Shown: positions 1 through 9,410 of the stretch, in pieces
Position numbering within the stretch: position 1 is the stretch's first letter
Layout of the letters: the number at the start of each line of letters is the position of its first letter
Assembly: GCA_049999725.1 (NCBI GenBank)
Contig: JBNGIS010005112.1
Coordinates: 1 to 20,585, forward strand
Source: Haplomitrium mnioides
Taxonomy: Eukaryota; Marchantiophyta; Haplomitriopsida; Calobryales
Reading direction: 5' to 3'
Length of the DNA: 20,585 bases
Made by a program: the position numbers and the translations under genes
The notes under the pieces: model-generated
What the model was told of the DNA's origin: nothing
Databases searched by the model: none
Seen by the model: only the letters and a program-made list of their open reading frames with translations

Positions 1-1769
1 ATCTTTCATCCTAGCTAATCTTGTGTTCAAGTTGAGATAATTGGAAATCAGGAATTTCTTTCATCTTAGCCAATCTTGTGTTCAAGTTGGGATAATTGGA
101 AAGCAGGAATTTCTTTCATCCTAGCCAATCTTGCGCTGAGTTTAAAAGAATTGGAAACATGGAACTCCTTTAATCCTAGCCAATCTTTCGTTGAGAAGGT
201 GGGAATTGGAAAGATGGAACATCTTTCATTCTAGCCAATCTTGTGTTCAAGTTGAGATAATTTGAAAGCCCGAATTCCATTCATCCTAGCCAATCTTGCA
301 GTGAGTTTAAACGAATTGGAAACATGGAACTCCTTTAAACCTAGCCAATCTTTTGTTGAGAACGTCAGAATTGAAAAGATGGAACATCTTTCATCCTTGC
401 CAATCTTGTGTACAATTTGAGATATTTGGAAACTAGGAATTTATTTCATCCAAGCCAATCTTACGCTGATTTTAAAAGAATTGGAAATATGAAATTCTTT
501 TAATCCTAGCCAATCTTTGGTTGAGAAGGTAAGAATTGGAAAGATGGAACATCTTTCATCCTAGCCAATCTTGTGTTCAAGTTAAAATACTTGGAAAGCA
601 TGAATTTCTTTCATCCTAGCCAATCTTGTATTCAAGTTGAGATAATTGGAAAGCAGGAATTTCTTTCATCCTAGCCAATCTTGCGCTGAGTTTAAAAGAA
701 TTGGAAACATGGAACTCCTTTAATCGTAGCCAATCTTTCGTTGAGAACGTGAGAATTGGAAAGATGGAACATCTTTCATCCTAGCCAATCTTGTGTTCAA
801 GTTGAGATAATTAGAAAATAGGAATTTCTTTCATCCTAGCCAATCTTGCCTTGAGTTTTAAATAATTGTAAACATGGAACTTCTTTAATCCTAGCCAATC
901 TTTCTTTGAGAATGTGAGAATTGGAAAGATGGAACATCTTTCATCCTAGCCAATCTTGTGTTCAAGTTGAGATATGTGGAAAGCCGGAATTTCTTTCATC
1001 CTAGCCAATCTTGCGCTGAGTTTAAAGGAATTGGAAACATGGAACTCCTTTAATCGTAGCCAATCTTTAATTGAGAACGTGAGAATTGGAAGGATGGAAC
1101 ATCTTTCATCATAGGCAATCTTGTGTTCAAGTTTAGATAATTGAAAAGGATGAATTTCTTTCATCCTAGCCAATCTTGCGCGGAGTTTTAAAGAATTGGA
1201 AAGATGGAACTTCTTTAATCGTAGTGAATATTTCGTTGAGAACCTGAGAATTTGAAAGATGGAACATCTTTCATCCTATCCAATCTTGTGTTCAAGTTGA
1301 GATAATTGGAAAGTAGGAATTTCTTTCATCCTAGCCAATCTTGCCCTGAGTTTTAAATAATTGTAAACATGGAACTCCTTTAATCCTAGCCAATCTTTCG
1401 TTCAGAACGTGAGAATTGGAAAGATGGAACATTTGTCATCCTAGCCAATCTTGTGTTCAAGTTGAGATTTGTGGAAAGGAGGAATTTCTTTCATCCTAGC
1501 CAAACATAAGTTCAAGTTAGGATAATTGGAAAGCAGGAATTTCTTTCATCCTAGCCAATCTTGCGCTGAGTTTAAAATAATTGGAAACATGGAACTCCTT
1601 TAATCCTAGCCAATCTTTCATTGAGAAGGTGAGAATTGGAAAGATGGAACATCTTTCATCCTAGCCAATCTTGCGCTGAGTTTAAATGAATTGGAACCAT
1701 GGAACTCCTTTAATTAGAGCCAATTTTCGTTGAGAATGTGAGAATTGGAAAGATGGAACATGTTTCATC
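1..1769. repeat. Satellite array, 55-bp subunits in a 165-bp higher-order unit (left block)
   Basis: Every subunit from 10 onward begins CCTAGCCAATCTT (or a near match), and subunits follow each other every 55 bp with no indel until the last one, which starts near 1715. Three types are distinguishable. A has TTGTGTTCAAG and ends TTTCTTTCAT. B has TTGCGCTGAG and ends CTCCTTTAAT. C has TTTCGTTGAGAA and ends ACATCTTTCAT. The usual order is A-B-C (165 bp), with A doubled at 10-119, 560-669 and 1440-1549. A is missing between the C unit at 1605 and the B unit at 1660. Each subunit carries CCAAT near its start and ATTGG about 25 bases later. Short open frames here are by-products of a repeat length not divisible by three and are not genes. 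Confidence 0.95.
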
Positions 1770-1869
1770 NNNNNNNNNNNNNNNNNNNNNNNNNNNNNNN
1801 NNNNNNNNNNNNNNNNNNNNNNNNNNNNNNNNNNNNNNNNNNNNNNNNNNNNNNNNNNNNNNNNNNNNN
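1770..1869. other. Assembly gap (100 N) inside the satellite
   Basis: Exactly 100 N replace sequence between a C subunit and an A subunit. The round number marks a scaffold gap of unknown true length. In a tandem array it could hide many more subunits. Confidence 0.97.
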
Positions 1870-1977
1870 TAGCCAATCTTGTGTTCAAGTTGAGATAATT
1901 GGAAAGCAGGAATTTCTTTCATCCTAGCCAATCTTGCGCTGAGTTTAAATGAATTGGAAACATGGAACTCCTTTAAT
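1870..1977. repeat. Satellite array, last A and B subunits before the insertion
   Basis: One A subunit (its first two bases are masked by the gap) and one complete B subunit (1923-1977) of the 55-bp satellite. The B subunit ends CTCCTTTAAT exactly where the LTR begins. The array resumes with a C subunit at 17988, so the B-to-C order is kept across the insertion. Confidence 0.93.
1973..1977. repeat. Target site duplication TTAAT, left copy
   Basis: The five bases TTAAT before the LTR start at 1978 recur directly after the right LTR end (17983-17987). Five bases is the usual duplication size for Ty3/gypsy integration. Here the target is the last five bases of a B satellite subunit. Confidence 0.92.
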
Positions 1978-3321
1978 TGTCAGGCATTGGAACAGGGGCT
2001 AATGCGGTTTACAGGGAACCAGAAGCGGCAACAACAACATTTCTCCATTCTGAAGTGGTAAGATAATCTAGAAGCAACAGAATAACTCTTATCGGAAGCT
2101 AAGCACAGGTTGCTTCATTCTTCGGATCCGAAGTAGCAGAATCGGATTCATAATATAAAGGAAGGGGGCAAGAGCTAGAAATATCAGCGCTAGGAAGACC
2201 AGAAAGGAAGGGACGGGAAGAGAGGGGGAAGACGAGGCAGGGTGAAGGGGATCGGGAGAGCAGAGGAGAGTCGCAATGGAGTGTCAGGCCGAGAAGACCA
2301 CAAGACGAGGTTCAAGGGAGGTCGCGCGTCAGCAGGGCAGGGGAGGAAGCCATAACAAAGGATAACGGGTCGCTCAGCAAATCAGAACGGCGGATTCAAG
2401 GTAGGGGACAAGGGCGAGATGCATTGGGGAGCAACGACAACACCAGAGATCAGGGAACGCCTCTTTCTCCAAGTAAACACAAATGCTTTCCTGCAGCCCG
2501 AAGTCCTCTCGAAAGAGGGAGGGTGGGAGTCCGATGCAAATATCGGAGGAAGTTCATCAGAGGGTACAACCGGACAAACATCGGAACCAAGCCTTCCTAA
2601 ATGGAGAAACCTGTTAAAAGGGTTCCGCTTGATCTCCCGATGTGGGGAGGACCGGTTAAGTTGGATCCGATCAGCCTCTCTATGTGGGTTCCCCATTTAA
2701 CAGGGATCCGTGAAGGAAGATCCGACGGGTCCGAAGTGATAGCGAAGCGGCGATTGACGAATCAAAGATTGGTCACTATTACGGCAGCATGGAGGATTCC
2801 TTAAGGCAACGGTGAGGGTAAGCGAGAAGGACGAAGCAGCGACGGATCATAGTGACGGACTAAGGAACTCCGTGGGGAGCTACGGAAACGTGGCAGTCCC
2901 ACCACGCTTCACGGATTAGGGGACACATGGCATTCCCAGAGAGTCCGCGGGGCTTAGAGGAAAATGGGGAAGCCCCGGGTAAACAGGTTCCGATTAGCCT
3001 CCCTAAGTGGGTAGACCACTTAACGTGGATCCGTATGGAAGCCCAACTGGAGACCAAGGGAACAGATGCAAAACAGTGACTTATCATGGGCTCGGTTAGA
3101 CAAAGAGCGAGCCAGCCGAAACGCTAATTTATCACTGATCCGGCAAAGCGGCGGAAAGTTCGACAAGGTATGGTCTGAAAGTTCGAAGGGGATCCACGGG
3201 GAGTCTGCATAGTTCCTATATCAAGCGAAGCAAAGAGGTAGCGAAAGAAGCCTCTGTTCTTATTGCGAGCAGGTTCCGAAGCGGCGACAAAAGGTACAGT
3301 TCTTACTCGATGAATGAATTA

Positions 3322-3421
3322 TTTGACGGATGATGTGGCGCTCCACTGTGGTCCGAGGGTTCCTGCGGGTCTTTGACAGATGACGTGGCATTCCATTGTG
3401 GTTCGAGGGTTCTTGCGGGTC
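3322..3421 (+). repeat. 50-bp tandem duplication found only in the left LTR
   Basis: Two adjacent 50-bp units (3322-3371 and 3372-3421) both begin TTTGACRGATGA and end GCGGGTC. The right LTR has one such unit (15902-15951). By eye the two units differ at 7 positions, all transitions. Each carries one TGACGTGG-type site, the first decayed to TGATGTGG. Confidence 0.85.
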
Positions 3422-3697
3422 GACAACGGGTCAATTACATAATCCAGTCAAGGCGAGGGTCCGCCTACCCCCTTGCGGTGCGGCGATGGATGACGTGGCG
3501 TTCAGCGGTGGTCCGAGGGTTCCTACGGGTCATCGAATGGTCAAATGCGGAATCAGGTCAATGTGACAGTCCGCCTACCCCTTTGCGGGGCGGCGGCGGA
3601 CGGCGCTGTGCGGATGACGTGGAAGGCAGGATACGTGGCAACTTGTGGAGTTCCGAGGGCGACGAGGAAGTTCCGAAGGAGCTTGCGGATGACGTGG
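3331..3697 (+). promoter_or_regulatory. Cluster of TGACGTGG-type sites in the left LTR
   Basis: TGACGTGG occurs at 3381-3388, 3491-3498, 3615-3622 and 3690-3697, with a decayed TGATGTGG at 3331-3338. All are preceded by GA and lie 520-890 bases upstream of the TATA-like box. TGACGTGG is a known type of plant bZIP core (TGACG / ACGTGG hybrid). That it acts as an enhancer here is inference from copy number, spacing and position. Confidence 0.5.
3569..3601. other. GC-rich hairpin module, left LTR (best copy)
   Basis: GTCCGCC (3569-3575), a TA spacer and CCCC (3578-3581) are followed by a TTTGC loop and then GGGG (3587-3590) and GGCGGAC (3595-3601). The outer and inner arms are complementary, so a strong stem-loop is possible on either strand. 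A diverged copy lies at 3459-3490. Related copies occur in every LTR in this window, inverted in the antisense ones. Confidence 0.6.
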
Positions 3698-4220
3698 CCT
3701 ATGTCTTTAGAATCACCTACGGAGCGCCTTCTTCGGATTCAGGGATCAAGGCTTTTCAGATTATTCTCTCTCTCTCTCTTCTTCTTGGAATTCTTCTTAG
3801 GATCTAGCTCAGCTTTACCATGTCGGATCGCCCTCTTCGGCTGCGACTAACTCTACAACGTATCGCGACATCGGATGGGTCATCATCGGGGTCCCGTGGG
3901 GACACTTTCGGAATCTGCGACTTCCAGGATGCCAAGCCCTACTCTTCTGATTTGAAAGCGCAAATCAACGCCGAGCTAATCTATGCCATGATCAAGAGCT
4001 CCAAGCACAGTCTTCGACCAAGTGCCAGCTTCGCATCCAGTCAACGCCAGGGGCATCTTCGGGGATTCCAAGAGATTTTTGAAATGACAGTTGAGAACCT
4101 TGGGTTAACTGCTTCAGTTAAGTCGTTGCTCGTACTGGCCAAGTGTCACCTCGACGTTGCTTAACAAGATTAATTGCTGAATGCGGGGAAACAGTAAGGC
4201 TTCAGCAAGGTAAGCAAGGA

Positions 4221-4230
4221 GTATAAAAGG
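4221..4230 (+). promoter_or_regulatory. Probable TATA box of the left LTR
   Basis: GTATAAAAGG lies in a GC-balanced context about 520 bases after the last TGACGTGG site. The right LTR keeps it as TATAAAG (16738-16744). Transcription would start roughly 25-35 bases downstream, near 4255, leaving about 1.2 kb of R/U5. I infer this from the motif and its conservation; no start-site evidence exists here. Confidence 0.5.
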
Positions 4231-5488
4231 ATCGTCTGCGATGTTAGAGGGGTTGATTGTGGATGCAAACTTGCAAGTCGTGAGAACGATAGCAGAAATA
4301 AGACACACGAGGGAGGGAGGACAAATTTCTTAAATCTTCAATTGAAGCAGGTGAACTCGAGCAGGGGGCTAGCAAGGGTGGAGGTGGACTAGAGGGGCAC
4401 TGGGAATCGTTGGGCGAGGAGCTCTAGAGGCTCAGGCAATCCAGGTGTACTCATCACTGCGGGTGGACCAGCATCGGAGGTGTACTGATACTTGAAGAGG
4501 GAAGAAATTCTGGGTTGTCTTGAAATCGGAGAGGCTGCCAAAGGGGGATCTTTGGGGTTGTCTCAGTGTTAACTGTGTAGGAGCAACAATCCCAGGAACG
4601 TTTAGAGGGCGTTTTTGGTTTATTCTCTCAAGGGAAGTCAAGAAGGAGTAGCTGCATTCGTGCCTGCGTACGGTGTAAGAAGATCCATCGAAGCTTTTGG
4701 GTGGAGTGGGTGGCCAGCACTCGAGAGGACTGTCTTCCAGAGGTGGAAGTTAAACAAGACCTCTTCTGATCCTAAGGAAGTCAAACCAGGGCTTCTCGCG
4801 ATGGAAGGTAAAAAGACTATCTTGAAAAGGGTGCGTGAGTAGAGGGAGGACGTGTCATTGGAATCATGAGACTCAAGAGAAGGTGGAATAAAGATCAGGA
4901 GTGCAAGGGAGGCAACAAAGATCGGATCTTGGGAGAATCAAAAAAGCTGCAGAGGAATGAGAGGAATGAAGGGTTGAAAGGTCACGACTGTGTTGCGGGG
5001 ATCAGCTAAAGTTAGAAGAATGCCGGCGGAGTGTGTGGTTTTGGGTATGCAGGGTGTAGTTAGTTTTGTCTTATGTTTGTAAATACTGGAAAGGAGATTT
5101 TAGATCTGAAGTGAATAGGATCCCAGTTCAGCAGGAATCCAAGAATCAGATTCAGAGGGTAAGGGGGACAGATCCCCTGTATAATTCAGATATCAGGACT
5201 TGATCCTACATTGTAAAACTTTGAGTCTAGATCCTCCTTAGTATCACTGAAATCCACTTTGGAATTTGATTAGAGACGCTTCTGTGGTGTGTATGAATGT
5301 GTGAATAGAAAAATGAACAAGGAGAAGGGTCTGTAAGGTGAGAAGGAACATCCTTAAGACTTGAAAGTGATAACTTGCAAGGGGGCCATCTCATAAAAGA
5401 ACCTGAACCCTGTAAAAGTCAGCTTTTTCCTTCTGAAGAGCGGTGTTCGGAGGATAAGACCAGAAGGAGGGGGTTGACATACATTTTT

Positions 5489-5506
5489 TGGCGCTAGAAG
5501 GAGAGC
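5489..5506 (+). other. Candidate primer-binding site (TGGCGC type)
   Basis: Nine bases after the LTR end, TGGCGCTAGAAGGAGAGC begins with TGG, the complement of a tRNA 3' CCA, and TGGCGC is a common start for plant gypsy primer-binding sites. The bases after TGGCGC do not match the tRNA-Asp-type site I would expect for Athila/Tat relatives, so the primer tRNA is unassigned. The stretch 5507-5633 is untranslated leader with nothing recognisable. Confidence 0.6.
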
Positions 5507-5633
5507 GAAAGGTTTGCAAAAGCCTGAGACCAACCCGATGCCAAGTTATCACTTTGTGCGACAGGGGCCCCAAGTCGGACTAGGAAGGCAAATTCCGAAA
5601 CAGAGCATCGGATTGAGCATCTATTAAGAAAGA

Positions 5634-6403
5634 GTGGCAGAAGGCAGAGGCTTGTGGGTGGAAGTGCCCGTGAACAGGGCAGGGATGGCCAATCCGGTGC
5701 CCCCTTCCGGGTTGAGGGGTAGATTCAAGTACAAATCCTTCAAAGGGCGTCCGAAAGATGATCTTGATGCCTGGCTGGATGATCTGGAGAACACCTCAGC
5801 GGCAAATGGGGAAAGCCACGTTAAAATCGGGATCTTGCCCACAATTCTTAAAGGAGAGGCACATCCATGGTATAAGGACTTGCCGGACCATGTCAAGCAA
5901 GACTGGGGAGCCTTCAAATGCACGTTCATTGCTGAATTCCGAGGAATCGGAGAAGAGATAGAGGCACTGATTAAAATGGACCAGTTGAGAATGAAGAAGA
6001 AAGAATCAATAAGAAAATCCCTTTAGAGATTCAAGAAGGTGGCTCGCAAGCTAAATCCGTCGGCCACCGACAGAATGTTAACTTCATGGTTTCTTGCGGC
6101 TCTGCCTAGAGGAATTGGAACCTGGGTAAGGCAAACAGATCCTCGGACCTTGGAAAGCGCGGTCAGTGCAGCCCAGTCACATGTGAAGGCTGCGATCACC
6201 AGCTCTAGAAGGAAGGCAAAGAAGAGATATGAATTTGAGGATTCGTCGGACACTTCGGACAGTGAAGAAGAAACAGAGGAGAGTTCTGATGCCACTTCAG
6301 AAAGCGACAAAGATTTCGACAGCAGCAGCTCACAAGAAGAGCGGGACTCCAGGAAAAAGAAAAAAAAAGAAGGATCGAAATAAAAAAAAGAGGGCCAAAG
6401 AAC
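5634..6403 (+). pseudogene. gag: gag, N-terminal part (capsid-like), broken
   Basis: This is the first half of the structural Gag protein, which would form the cytoplasmic particle that packages element RNA. The open frame can be entered at GTG 5634, but the first ATG (5685, giving MANPVPP) is the likelier start. A Retrotrans_gag-like region follows, with WLDDLEN, the AHPWYKDLP segment, WGAFKCTFIAEF and, after the break, WFLAALP. A TAG at 6024-6026 interrupts it between KSL and RFKKVARKL in the same frame. The tail is a Ser/Asp/Glu-rich stretch (about 6226-6345) and then a lysine-rich stretch from A-runs. Within these A-runs (about 6350-6390) a one-base shift moves the sensible reading from the initial frame to the next one, which then runs to the insertion point of the nested LTR. 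The initial frame stops at 6381-6383. The nucleic-acid-binding half resumes at 9411. Confidence 0.85.
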
Positions 6404-6408
6404 GAGAG
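6404..6408. repeat. Target site duplication GAGAG of the nested LTR, left copy
   Basis: GAGAG immediately precedes TGTCA at 6409 and is repeated immediately after TGACA (9406-9410). It fixes the boundaries of the nested insertion. Confidence 0.92.
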
Positions 6409-7346
6409 TGTCACTCCCCTGTTTCCGGCCTTAACCTTCACAGCTGCCTTTTTGGACGTAGGGGAGGACAACTTACGGGCATTCAGGTTCTTTTCTAAGA
6501 TGGCCCCTTACCAGTTATTGCTTTAAGACTTTAAGGATTCTTGCTTTCCTTACAAGCCTTTGATTCACCACTTACTCAATTCAAATTTCACTACCATCAC
6601 TCATTCCCAACTCAGGCTAGTATTCTCCACACTCAATCTTCCTTGTGTAATTTTGTCTGTGTATTCCAAGGACCAAAACTCGAGGTCCTGTCACCTTATG
6701 TGTAATTGGAACAATTACAGAAGTCTGGACTCCCCCTTTCAGAGTTGTCACAGATCGAGTACAACAGATCTCAACTATCCTAAGATGAATGAATCACAAA
6801 ACTAAACTCCAGGATTATAACCAGAGAGCATTTCCCCCCATGATCATTACATTGTCACAGGGACTGCATTCCCCCTTTCGAGATGTCTCAAGGTCTGCTC
6901 AACTATCTTGCTATATTTTATACTACTCTACTGCATAAAATCAAATACACAATGAGAATTTAACTACACTTATATACATCAACTATTTACACTATGTAAT
7001 GTGAATAGGAACAGAGTCCTTGAAGACCTTTGGACAGATCCACCAACTGACTTCCCTTCTGAAACCTCCGCTGCCTTACAGCCTGCAGCCCAACACTCAC
7101 CACTCACACACCCTTATCCAGATAGTTTTGATACTTCCCTCACGAGAAGTCTTGACTTTACTTCCTCTCAAGCTAGTAAGAGGATATATTTTAGTTCCAC
7201 CTCTGGAAAAGCATAGTCCTCCCAACTGTAGGTAACCCACTCCACACCGAGCCTTGAGGAGTCTTACTTCCGCAGTACACGGGTACTAATGCAGCCCCCC
7301 TCCCTCGCAGCTCCACTTGAGATTAAAGACAGAGTGTACTTCGAAC

Positions 7347-7884
7347 ACTTTGGGGTGATACTCCCGCACAAGGAATGGCAGAGAACTCCAAGCTCCTCAC
7401 TCGGCAACCTCTCTCGAAGTCATAACTGGCCGAATCCCTTCTAGAGCTTCGTATCAGTAACCCGCCACCCAGGTCTGCCTGCAAGGATGAGGTCACCTGG
7501 ATCTCCCTCCAGTCCTCCTCTGAATCCCCTGGATCCTCTGGGCTAGTAACTCTACTTCACGTGATCTTCTCAATGAATTCTAACTCCAGCCGCCCCTCGT
7601 TGCGATTTCCTTGTCCCCAGATCGTGATACTCCTACACAGAGAAAGCAGAAACGACCCCAAGTCCTCCTATGTTGGCCTCTCCCGAAGTCTTAGCCGGCA
7701 AGAAATCAATCGAGACCCCGTATCAGTAACCCGCCACTCAGGTTCGCCTGCAAGAATAAGGTCACCTGGATCTCCCTCCAGTCCTCCTCTTAATTCCCCG
7801 GATCCCCTGAGCTAGTAACTCTGCTTCACGTGGTCTTTTCAGTGAATTCTCAATCCAGCCCCCCCTCGTTGCAATTCCCCTTCG
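7347..7884. repeat. Tandem duplication of about 269 bp within the nested LTR
   Basis: GTATCAGTAACCCGCCAC at 7451 recurs at 7720, an offset of 269 bases. The similarity extends on both sides, from GTGATACTCC (about 7355 and 7625) to CCCCTCGTTGC (about 7597 and 7863). The copies have diverged by many substitutions, so the duplication is old. The ends are approximate. Confidence 0.75.
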
Positions 7885-8323
7885 CATGCAATCGCCTCGC
7901 GCCTTGAGATTGCCTGTGCATCAACCCTTCTCAAAATCAACGTCCTTTGATGTATACCCCTCTCAAGAGATCGCCGCGTCTCTCTGCGAACCCCGACGTT
8001 CTTCGTTTGAATTCGTTAATCTAGTTAGGCTCATAACAAGAAATGTCGACGCGTGGCTTCCATGGTCGTTAATCTGGTTACCCCGAAAGATAGGCGCGCG
8101 CCGCATGTCCTGCCAGTTGGTCGAGAAACGACAAGTAAAACGACAACAGGCGTCCGAGGACTCTTGCGGATAGAGATTCTGCAGATTCCCTCGGAGCCAG
8201 GTCCGAAGAGTCCTTCAGAAAAAAGTTCCGAAGTACCCCACGGAACCCGGTCCATGGAATCTCAGCAAATTCCCGTGCAGATTCCCAGTTCTTCTCCGCG
8301 TGCCACATCATTCGATGCTCTGC

Positions 8324-8509
8324 CGTCCGACGCCGCCCCGCAAGAGGGTAGGCTGATCGTTGCATTGACCCTTTCATCCGCCGTTGACCTGCTCGCGGCC
8401 CGAGGTCCGATGAGCTTTCCCTTTCCGCCACGTGTCCTCTGGCTTGTCTGAGGTTCCCTGAGTTGCCACGTCATCCAAAGGGCGCCGCCTCGCAAAGGGG
8501 TAGGCGGAC
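8324..8509. other. GC-rich hairpin modules of the nested LTR (inverted)
   Basis: Two copies (8324-8355 and 8481-8509) read on the + strand as CGCCGCC...GGGGTAGGCGGAC, the reverse complement of the outer LTR module. The second is preceded by GCCACGTCATCC (8464-8475), which on the minus strand contains TGACGTGG. The first is preceded by a decayed GCCACATCATTC. Confidence 0.55.
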
Positions 8510-9405
8510 CGTCACGCTGACCCTTCTTTTGATGTTGACCCGTGAACCACATTCTCCTTCGTCCACATTTCCGAATCGTTCTGCGGACTCCCAGCTCTCA
8601 CCACGTCATCCGAGAGCCGCTGCGGACTCCCTTCGCTCTTTGCCGGTCCCGTCGACGATTTATCTTCCTTTCAGCTCTTCTTCGCTCTTCCTCCTGACAG
8701 ATCCCCGCTAAGTCGCCCTTTCGGCGCTTCCTCGGAGATCCCCGTTTGGACTCTTCCTGGATCCCTCTTAAGTGGGGTTCCCACATCGTAAGATGTATCG
8801 GAACCACCTTAAGTGGGATCTCCACTTAGGAAGGCGACTTCCCGTAGACCCGCGGACTCCCTGGATTTGTGGATTCGAAGAACAAGTTAGATCAGTTCTT
8901 GCAGGCGCGCTTCTGCTTGCGGGATCGAGGCGTCCCTCTTCCCTGGCCTTGCACACCCTTGTGACGATCCTCAGTTCTTCCCCAATCCTTGATTCCCGAT
9001 TATTGGCCGCTGTAGAACATGTCCGCGATTTGCCTCCCTTGATTGCCTTCGAATGTCAGCTTGTGGACTCGTTCATTCTTCTCATATCACTTTGCCTGGA
9101 TTGGTCGTTCCCTTCTCCCCTACTCAACCATGATCGCCGCATTCTCCCTGAGGCTCACGGCTTCCCGCTGTCCTGTTTCAGATTTCAAAATGGGACCCCT
9201 CCAGCGCCTGGCGATCACTTCCCTCTTCTCATCCTCCTGCCATGATCTTGTTTCCCTCCTAGGAATCATGCGTCCTGCTATTAACTATCTGTTGGAGAGT
9301 AATCCGTCGTTCTTGAGAGACCTTCACACTTGCTAAGGGTCATTGGTTCAGAATTTCTTCCGATTCACTGAATTCTGCCTCAGTGATTCAAATCACTGGC
9401 TGACA

Positions 9406-9410
9406 GAGAG
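9406..9410. repeat. Target site duplication GAGAG of the nested LTR, right copy
   Basis: GAGAG directly follows the TGACA end of the nested LTR and matches 6404-6408. Gag coding text resumes right after it. Confidence 0.92.

Larger units (their letters stand above)
1978..5479 (+). repeat. Left (5') LTR of the outer element
   Basis: This 3502-bp LTR starts TGTCA and ends TGACA and aligns over its length with 14558-17982. It holds a purine-rich first third, a GC-rich middle (about 3290-3720) with repeated TGACGTGG and hairpin modules, a TC-rich run at 3765-3780, and a TATA-like box at 4221-4230. Compared with the right copy it has an extra 50-bp tandem unit (3322-3421) and about 28 extra bases near 3815-3842, the latter bounded by a GCT microhomology. 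No open frame in it resembles a protein, and the longest (3373-3807) is low-complexity translation of the GC-rich repeats. Bases 5110-5479 are AT-richer and probably R/U5, but I cannot place the R boundaries. Confidence 0.94.
6409..9405 (-). mobile_element. Nested solo LTR, antisense, inside gag
   Basis: This 2997-bp insertion starts TGTCA and ends TGACA and is flanked by GAGAG duplications. It contains no coding domain, and part of it (about 7080-7320) matches 18860-19060 in the third LTR, so it is one LTR without an interior. That usually results from recombination between the two LTRs of a full element. Three things show minus orientation: the GC-rich hairpin module is inverted relative to the outer LTR, the complement of its right end begins TGTCAGCCAGTG where the outer LTR begins TGTCAACCAGTG, and the complement of its left end is purine-rich like the outer LTR end. 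Open frames inside it (such as 8053-8451) have no protein-like pattern. Confidence 0.88.

Noticed and set aside
946-1931. Small open frames in the satellite, on both strands
   Set aside because: They repeat the satellite text, run into N, and arise from the 55-bp period in three frames. No start context or domain.
1-1977. Regular repeats that might suggest a CRISPR array
   Set aside because: Units are contiguous 55-bp tandem copies with no unique spacers, and the context is a plant-type retrotransposon. It is a satellite.
2382-3850. Overlapping open frames of 60-144 codons in the left LTR (mirrored at 14902-16351)
   Set aside because: They occur on both strands, follow GC-rich repeats, differ by indels between the two LTRs and show no domain. 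They are LTR sequence, not genes.
6409-9405. Host gene or complete element nested in gag
   Set aside because: No RT, integrase or gag text in either strand. The borders, duplication and similarity to the third LTR fit a solo LTR.
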